Shown one piece after another: positions 58,669-64,000 of a stretch of 64,000 nucleotides of DNA. The translations under genes and the position numbers were made by a program. The notes beneath the pieces were generated by a model. The model did no database searches. It was not told where the DNA came from and saw nothing but the letters and a program-made list of their open reading frames with translations. How positions within the stretch are numbered: the stretch's first letter is position 1; each line of letters opens with the position of its first letter. This DNA is from Cephalotus follicularis. Its lineage: Eukaryota > Streptophyta > Magnoliopsida > Oxalidales > Cephalotaceae. Location of the stretch: contig BDDD01000375.1 in assembly GCA_001972305.1 (NCBI GenBank), positions 271,637 to 335,636 of the forward strand. Reading direction: 5' to 3'.

Positions 58669-60309
58669 ATGGCCATGAACTTTAATTCTAGTGAATGCCA
58701 AAATATTTCAAAACTACCATTTTTTTATGGAAATAATTATAGTCATTGGAAAGCCAAAATGACTATTTTTATTCAATCTCTAGATTATAATCTTTGGGAC
58801 CTAATTGTAGATGGTCCAAATTTACCTACCATCACTAATGAAAGTGGTGAAATTATTTCAAAACCTAGGAATGAATATAATGATGATGATAGGAAAATAG
58901 TACAGTTGAATACTAAGGCAAAACATATAATTATATGTGCTATAAATTCAAATGAATTTAATAGAGTATCTTCTTGTGTTTCGGCCAAAGACATGTGGGA
59001 TAGACTTGAGGTAACATATGAAGGTACTAATCAAGTAAAAGAGGCCAAAATAAATATGCTTGTTCATGAATATGAAATGTTTACTATGCATGATAATGAG
59101 GATATTAAGACTCTGTTCACTCGATTTACCAATATCACTAATGCTCTACAAGCTCTAAGTAAAGTTTATACTAACAATGAAATGGTAAGAAAAATCCTCA
59201 GGTGTTTGCCAAGAATATGGATGCCAAAGGTGACAACTATCGAGGAAGCAAAAGATCTTAAAACTTTGCCTCTGGAGGAACTTCTCGGTTCTTTAATGAC
59301 TCACGAGTTGTCAATCATAAAAAAAGATGATGAAGAAGAAATGGAAAGGAAAAAGAAAAAAATTGTAGCCTTAAAATCATCTGCAAATGAGGAAATTGAG
59401 GAGGATAGCGATCAAGAGATGGCTTTAATTACGAGAAGATTCAAAAAATTTCTAGCAAGTAAGAAGAAATTCGGAGGAAAAGTTTTTAAGAAAAACAATA
59501 CTCAAAAAGGTGAGCCAAGTAAAATTGAAGAAATTATATGTTACGAATGTAACAAAACGGGACATTACAAAAGTGACTATCCGAGACTTAAAAAGAAGGA
59601 GCAAGTAAAGAAAAAGAAAGCGATGATTGCTACTTGGGAAGATAGTGACGATTCCAGTTCCGATGAAGAAGCAAATGAGGAAGTCGAACAACTTGCTTTA
59701 ATGGCTATTGAAGAAGAAGAAGACTGTGATGAGGTAACTTACGATGAACTTGTTTTATTAGTAGAAAAGTATACTTGCATTATTTCTGAATTAAAGAAAA
59801 AGGTAAAATGTTTAAATATTGAAAATAAAGAATTAAAATCAGCTAGTATATCTTTATTAGATAAAGAAGATAAAAATAAAATTGAAATTTTAGAAGAAGA
59901 AAATAAAAATCTTAAAATTGAAATAGATGCCTTGAAGAAAACGTTTTCAAATTTTTCAAATAGTAGTGAAAAATTAGAAAAATTGTTAGGTATACAAAGA
60001 TGTGTGTTTGATAAAGCAGGACTAGGATATGATGAAATGAATAACGTAAAACATTACCAAAATTTCTTTGATAGGAAAAATAAGTTTGAAAAAGAAAAAA
60101 ATGAAAAAGATTTTATCAAAAAGAAAAATTCTTTTGTTTCATGTAATTATTGTGGTAAAAACGGTCATATTTCATCATCATGTTTTTATAAAAGTCATTT
60201 TATGTCTAGATCAAAACTAAGGTTTAGAAAAGTTTGGGTTCCAAAAGGAACTATTATAACTAACCCTCCTAGACCCAAAGCAACTTGGGTACCAAAGTCT
60301 TCAACTTAA
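58669..60309 (+). CDS. gag: SIRE Gag
   Basis: 546 codons from the ATG at 58669. I prefer this start to 58624 because the 15 extra codons are LTR sequence joined by the deletion. Residues 1-200 form the UBN2/DUF4219-type copia gag ([17 protein letters not shown]). A Lys/Glu-rich part follows. The first CCHC knuckle (291-304, [14 protein letters not shown]) has its last Cys changed to Tyr; the second (492-505, [14 protein letters not shown]) is intact. Residues about 350-450 are acidic, then coiled-coil-like ([20 protein letters not shown]). It would assemble the particle and bind the RNA. The frame overlaps pol by 25 bases in the -1 frame. Confidence 0.9.
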   Translation: MAMNFNSSECQNISKLPFFYGNNYSHWKAKMTIFIQSLDYNLWDLIVDGPNLPTITNESGEIISKPRNEYNDDDRKIVQLNTKAKHIIICAINSNEFNRVSSCVSAKDMWDRLEVTYEGTNQVKEAKINMLVHEYEMFTMHDNEDIKTLFTRFTNITNALQALSKVYTNNEMVRKILRCLPRIWMPKVTTIEEAKDLKTLPLEELLGSLMTHELSIIKKDDEEEMERKKKKIVALKSSANEEIEEDSDQEMALITRRFKKFLASKKKFGGKVFKKNNTQKGEPSKIEEIICYECNKTGHYKSDYPRLKKKEQVKKKKAMIATWEDSDDSSSDEEANEEVEQLALMAIEEEEDCDEVTYDELVLLVEKYTCIISELKKKVKCLNIENKELKSASISLLDKEDKNKIEILEEENKNLKIEIDALKKTFSNFSNSSEKLEKLLGIQRCVFDKAGLGYDEMNNVKHYQNFFDRKNKFEKEKNEKDFIKKKNSFVSCNYCGKNGHISSSCFYKSHFMSRSKLRFRKVWVPKGTIITNPPRPKATWVPKSST

Positions 60310-63300
60310 AAGTATTTAATTTGTATATATGCTTGAAGACATCATCCAAAAAGAATCGTTGGTATCTCGATAGCAGATGCTCCAAACATATGACCGGTGA
60401 CAAAAGCCTATTTGTTACTTGGGAATCAAAAGACGGAGGAGATGTAACCTTTGGAGATAACGCAAAGGGAAAAATCAGTGGAATCGGATCAATAGGTAAT
60501 AAAGAAATTATCATTACTAATGTATTGCATGTTGAAGGACTTAAACACAATCTCTTGAGCATAAGTCAATTATGTGACAAGAATTGTAGAGTTATTTTTG
60601 AAAACACATCATGTAAAGTTATTGATAAAAATAATGACATCACCAAATTTATAGGACAAAGAGAAGGTAATGTTTATGTAATAAATATAGATGATCTTCA
60701 AAATCAAAATGTTAAATGTTTAGTCTCTTTAAATGAAGATAGTTGGATGTGGCATACAAGACTTGGACATGTTAGTATGAGAACAATTACTAAGATTCTA
60801 AAACATGACTTAGTTAAAGGTCTTCCTAAATTAAATTTTCAAAAAGACAAGATTTGTGACGCTTGTCAACAAGGAAAACAAACTAAAGCAAGTTTTAAAT
60901 CAAATAATATTGTCTCAACTACTAGGCCACTCGAACTACTTCATATGGATTTATTTGGTCCTATTGACATAAGAAGTTTAGGTGGTAAGTCCTATGCCTT
61001 TGTTATTGTTGATGACTATACTAGATACACATGGGTTTTCTTTTTAGCACATAAAAGTGAAGTATTTATATTTTTTACAAATTTTTGTAAACAAGTTCAA
61101 AAAGAAAAAGGATTTCCTATTTTGAAAATAAGAAGCGATCATGGTAAGGAGTTTGAAAATCATAATTTTGATAATTTTTGTATTGAAAATGGTTTTGTTC
61201 ATGAGTTCTCTTCTCCTAGAACACCTCAACAAAATACGGTTGTTGAAAGAAAAAATAGAACTCTACAAGAAATGTGTAGAACTATTTTGAATGAAAATCA
61301 ATTACCAAAATATTTTTGGGCAGAGGCCATAAATACTTCAGCATATGTTTTAAATCGAACATCAATAAGACCTATTCTCAAAAAGACTCCATATGAATTA
61401 TGGAGGGGGAGAAAGCCTAACATTGGTTACTTTCGTACTTTCGGATACAAGTGCTTCATCCACAACAATGGAAAAGTGCATCTCGGTAAATTTGACTCTA
61501 AAGTCGATGAAGGTATATTTCTTGGCTATTCTAATACTAGTATAGCATATAGATGTTTTAATAAAAGAACGTTGCTTGTAGAAAAATCTATGCATGTTGT
61601 TTTCGATGAATCTAATACTATGTATCCAAAAGAAAAAGTTGATAGTATAGAATTTGTTGAAAATAGGATTAATGATTTAAGTCTAGAAAATAAAAATGAG
61701 GAACCAAAACAAGAAATAATAGATAGCTACCAAGAAAATCTTTATGATAAAACTTTGAAGGTAGTTAAAGGACATCCTCATGAGGCTATAATAGGTGATC
61801 CTAGACAAGGTATAGTTACTAGGTCTTCTGTTAATAATAATTATATAGCATTTCTTTCTCTGATAGAACCTAAAAATATAAAAGAGGCTGAGAGTGATGA
61901 TAATTGGATAATAGCTATGCAAGAGGAGTTAAACCAGTTTGAACAAAATAAGGTTTGGAATCTTGTACCTAGACCTAGTAATCATAATATAATTGGAACT
62001 AAATGGGTTTTTAGGAATAAAATGGATGATCAAGGTATAATTGTTAGAAATAAAGCTAGGTTGGTAGCTAAAGGATATTCTCAAGAAGAGGGAATTGATT
62101 TCGATGAGTCATATGCACCTGTAGCTCGTTTAGAGTCTATTAGAATTTTGTTTGCATATGCATCTTTTAAAGATTTTATACTTTATCCAATGGATGTAAA
62201 AGGTGCATTTTTAAATGGTTTGATAAAAGAGGAAGTATATGTTGAACAACCTCCTGGTTTTGAAAATCCACATTTTCCAAACCATGTTTTTAAACTTTCA
62301 AAAGCTTTGTATGGTTTAAAACAAGCTCCTAGAGCTTGGTATGAAAAATTGAGTGGTTATTTACTTAAAATTAATTTTAAAAGAGGATCAGTAGATATAA
62401 CTTTATTTACAAAATCTTTAAATGAAGATATTTTAATTGTACAAATATACGTTGACGATATTATATTTGGTTCAACTAATGAAAGTTTGTGCAAGGATTT
62501 TGCTAAGATTATGCAGGATGAGTTCGAAATGACTATGATGGGAGAATTGAATTTCTTTCTCGGACTACAAGTAAAACAACTCAAAGATGGCATATTCATC
62601 AACCAATCAAAATATGTTAAAGATTTACTTAAGCGGTTTGGGATGGATAATGCAAAGAAAAGAAAAACTCCAATGAGCACGACAACAAGGTTAGATAAAG
62701 ATGAGCAAGGTAAATCAATTGATCAAAAACTATATAGAAGTATGCTTGGCTCTTTGCTTTATTTAACTACTAGTAGACCAGATATCTTGTTTAGCGTATG
62801 TTTATATGCTCGTTTTCAAGCATGTCCCAAAGAATCACATATTCATGCTGTAAAACGAATTTTTAAATATTTAGCATATACACCATCTTTAGGTTTATGG
62901 TATCCTAGAAATTCTACTTTTGATTTGCATACGTATTCGGATGCTGATTTTGGAGGGTATAAAGTTGACAGAAAAAGTACTAGTGGTACTTGTCAATTTT
63001 TGGGAAATATGCTTATTTCTTGGTTTAGTAAAAAGCAAAATTCGGTAGCACTTGCCACTACCGAAGCTGAGTATATAGCAGCTCGAAGCTGTTGTGCACA
63101 GGTCATGTGGATGAAACAACAACTTTTAGACTATGGTATTAATTTTGAAAAAGTTCCTATAAAATGTGACAATACTAGTGCAATATGTTTAGGTAAAAAT
63201 CCTGTCCATCATTCTAGAACCAAACATATAGATATTCGATATCATTTTATTAAGGATCACATCGAACGAAACGACATCGAACTTGTTTTTGTGCCAACAA

Positions 63301-63392
63301 AAGATCAAATTGCAGATATATTTACAAAACCTTTAGATGAACAATCTTTTTCAAGATTTAGATTGGATTTAGGGTTATGTGAAATTGACTGA
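60285..63392 (+). CDS. pol: SIRE Pol: protease, integrase, RT, RNase H
   Basis: 1035 codons without a stop; the first Met is only the start of the open frame. Protease motif [13 protein letters not shown] (Asp29) has Arg31 where Gly is expected. Integrase zinc finger H157, H162, C191, C194; catalytic D222, D285 and E321 are present with DD35E spacing ([10 protein letters not shown] has Thr for the usual Gly). RT spans about 550-800 with YVDD at 722-725. RNase H spans about 880-1020 with SDADFGG and EAEYIAA, ending in GLCEID. Pol lies in the -1 frame relative to gag, so it needs a frameshift or has suffered an indel. Integrase, RT and RNase H look complete; the protease is likely inactive. Confidence 0.9.
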   Translation: MGTKVFNLKVFNLYICLKTSSKKNRWYLDSRCSKHMTGDKSLFVTWESKDGGDVTFGDNAKGKISGIGSIGNKEIIITNVLHVEGLKHNLLSISQLCDKNCRVIFENTSCKVIDKNNDITKFIGQREGNVYVINIDDLQNQNVKCLVSLNEDSWMWHTRLGHVSMRTITKILKHDLVKGLPKLNFQKDKICDACQQGKQTKASFKSNNIVSTTRPLELLHMDLFGPIDIRSLGGKSYAFVIVDDYTRYTWVFFLAHKSEVFIFFTNFCKQVQKEKGFPILKIRSDHGKEFENHNFDNFCIENGFVHEFSSPRTPQQNTVVERKNRTLQEMCRTILNENQLPKYFWAEAINTSAYVLNRTSIRPILKKTPYELWRGRKPNIGYFRTFGYKCFIHNNGKVHLGKFDSKVDEGIFLGYSNTSIAYRCFNKRTLLVEKSMHVVFDESNTMYPKEKVDSIEFVENRINDLSLENKNEEPKQEIIDSYQENLYDKTLKVVKGHPHEAIIGDPRQGIVTRSSVNNNYIAFLSLIEPKNIKEAESDDNWIIAMQEELNQFEQNKVWNLVPRPSNHNIIGTKWVFRNKMDDQGIIVRNKARLVAKGYSQEEGIDFDESYAPVARLESIRILFAYASFKDFILYPMDVKGAFLNGLIKEEVYVEQPPGFENPHFPNHVFKLSKALYGLKQAPRAWYEKLSGYLLKINFKRGSVDITLFTKSLNEDILIVQIYVDDIIFGSTNESLCKDFAKIMQDEFEMTMMGELNFFLGLQVKQLKDGIFINQSKYVKDLLKRFGMDNAKKRKTPMSTTTRLDKDEQGKSIDQKLYRSMLGSLLYLTTSRPDILFSVCLYARFQACPKESHIHAVKRIFKYLAYTPSLGLWYPRNSTFDLHTYSDADFGGYKVDRKSTSGTCQFLGNMLISWFSKKQNSVALATTEAEYIAARSCCAQVMWMKQQLLDYGINFEKVPIKCDNTSAICLGKNPVHHSRTKHIDIRYHFIKDHIERNDIELVFVPTKDQIADIFTKPLDEQSFSRFRLDLGLCEID

Positions 63393-63437
63393 GTAATATT
63401 TTATGTTTAATATATGTGTATTTTTTTTTATATGTTA

Positions 63438-63514
63438 AAGCACCGACGCTTATACAATAAGCGTCAGCAGTTAAGGCTTTACGTCGCCGGTTTCTGCGCA
63501 GACAAATATATAAA
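63438..63514 (+). promoter_or_regulatory. Putative internal promoter before the third SIRE ORF
   Basis: Palindrome units of the LTR type (AAAGCACCGACGCTTAT) include a perfect 9-bp inverted repeat GACGCTTAT-ACA-ATAAGCGTC at 63445-63465. A TATA box AAATATATAAAG follows at 63504-63515, about 127 bases before the ATG at 63642. The same order, cluster then TATA, occurs in the SIRE LTR. Confidence 0.5.
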
Positions 63515-63641
63515 GCGCCATCTGCTATATTTATGTTTACAAACCCTATTTCACATCTACTGTCATTTTTATGTCACTTTGAGGCGAAAATTTTCTACTA
63601 ATCTCTTCTACAATCACAAGTTCTTTCTTTTCTTCAAAATC

Positions 63642-64000
63642 ATGCCTAGAACTAAAAACCCTAACTACACACAAAGTGAAGGAAGCTCAATGGGAAGAAA
63701 AAGGGGTGCTAGAAAGAATGTTCAATCAGTTGAGCCACAACAGCTATTTTCACATCATGGTATCAGGTATCCTCAAGCATATTATGATAGGAAAATTCTT
63801 GCTGGCAAAATATTGGATTTTGATTTTTGTACTGCAGAAAATTTCCCTATTGTTGGTTGGCTTGATAATTTGGGTTTAAGATCATTGTTTATGATTAATC
63901 TGCCATATTACCCAGATCTGATGAAGGAATTTTATGCTAATTTCGGTTTTAGTACTTCTGTTACTTTATCAACTAGTGTAAATGGGAAACCTATCATGAT
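63642..64000 (+). CDS. Third ORF of the SIRE element (plant transposon-protein-like), truncated by window end
   Basis: Opens MPRTKNPNYTQSEGSSMGRK at 63642 and stays open for 119 codons to the window edge. The N-terminus is basic and low in complexity (GRKRGARKN). From residue 45 it reads YYDRKILAGKILDFDF, IVGWLDNLGLRSLF and PDLMKEFYANFGFS, then VNGKPI. The spacing and the EFYANF motif resemble the domain called putative plant transposon protein (Transposase_32). It occupies the place where SIRE elements carry an env-like or extra ORF. No signal peptide or membrane segment is visible in the part seen. Its function is unknown. Codon use matches the AT-rich pol. Confidence 0.7.
   Translation, partial: MPRTKNPNYTQSEGSSMGRKRGARKNVQSVEPQQLFSHHGIRYPQAYYDRKILAGKILDFDFCTAENFPIVGWLDNLGLRSLFMINLPYYPDLMKEFYANFGFSTSVTLSTSVNGKPIM

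Larger units (their letters stand above)
57886..64000 (+). mobile_element. SIRE-type copia element, 3' end outside window
   Basis: Starts TGTTGACATTTATGTCTCA at 57886; left flank GGGTG. It contains a shortened 5' LTR, gag, pol and a third ORF in sense. Protein sequence (for example [20 protein letters not shown] in RNase H) is of the SIRE/Maximus lineage. It interrupts the Tat leader. The gag, pol and third frames are open, so it is the youngest autonomous-looking element here, yet the primer site is missing and the protease motif is changed. Confidence 0.9.

Noticed and set aside
63676..63879. 67-codon ORF downstream of SIRE pol
   Set aside because: Wrong frame; the frame starting at 63642 is longer, stays open to the window end and has family resemblance.

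Overview
The window reads as repeat-rich heterochromatin of a flowering plant, most likely a dicot. I see no host gene, no RNA gene and no prokaryotic feature. Almost everything can be assigned to LTR retrotransposons: Ty3/gypsy chromovirus-like (Del/Tekay type, tRNA-iMet primer site), Ty3/gypsy Tat type (extra RNase H, antisense extra ORF), Ty1/copia SIRE type and a second degenerate copia. They are nested several levels deep and most coding regions are broken. One assembly gap of 396 N lies at 21470-21865. Family names used here (A, B, C, D, E, F, G, H, Tat, SIRE) are local labels.

Layout. 1-1897: end part of a plus-strand gypsy LTR (family D). 1898-2270: remnant of a minus-strand gypsy (LTR edge, polypurine tract, pol tail). 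2775-6939: non-autonomous minus-strand element F with two LTRs, primer site and a 1.3 kb non-coding interior. 7205-8490: minus-strand LTR of copia type (H). 8491-20932: a chimeric gypsy with 5' LTR of family A and an unrelated 3' LTR of family B; its gag is split by a clean solo LTR of family D (12075-14167), and its integrase is fused in frame to a second gag.

21969-57885: a very old minus-strand Tat element. Reading from its 3' end (low coordinates): 3' LTR, an antisense extra ORF on the plus strand (23277-42868), then integrase, RNase H, RT, protease and gag on the minus strand. The antisense ORF is interrupted by a family A solo LTR that landed inside its 82-nt intron, and by LTR E. LTR E is itself split by a 10.4 kb gypsy C (28692-39099, 5-bp target duplication ACGCC), whose 3' LTR holds a SIRE LTR fragment. 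The Tat pol holds a 329-bp SIRE solo LTR; its gag is split by copia G together with a 3.2 kb inverted repeat (48333-51494).

57886-64000: a SIRE-type copia with long gag and pol ORFs but a dead protease motif and a deleted primer site. It carries a third sense ORF downstream of pol, starting at 63642 and running off the window, preceded by its own TATA box.

The strongest cross-cutting signal is that nearly every LTR family with a visible promoter, gypsy and copia alike, carries a cluster of short palindromes built on a TCGA or near-TCGA centre close to that promoter. A second signal is that the gypsy LTRs carry a consensus splice donor downstream of the TATA box, with a matching acceptor just before gag, implying a leader intron that contains the primer site.
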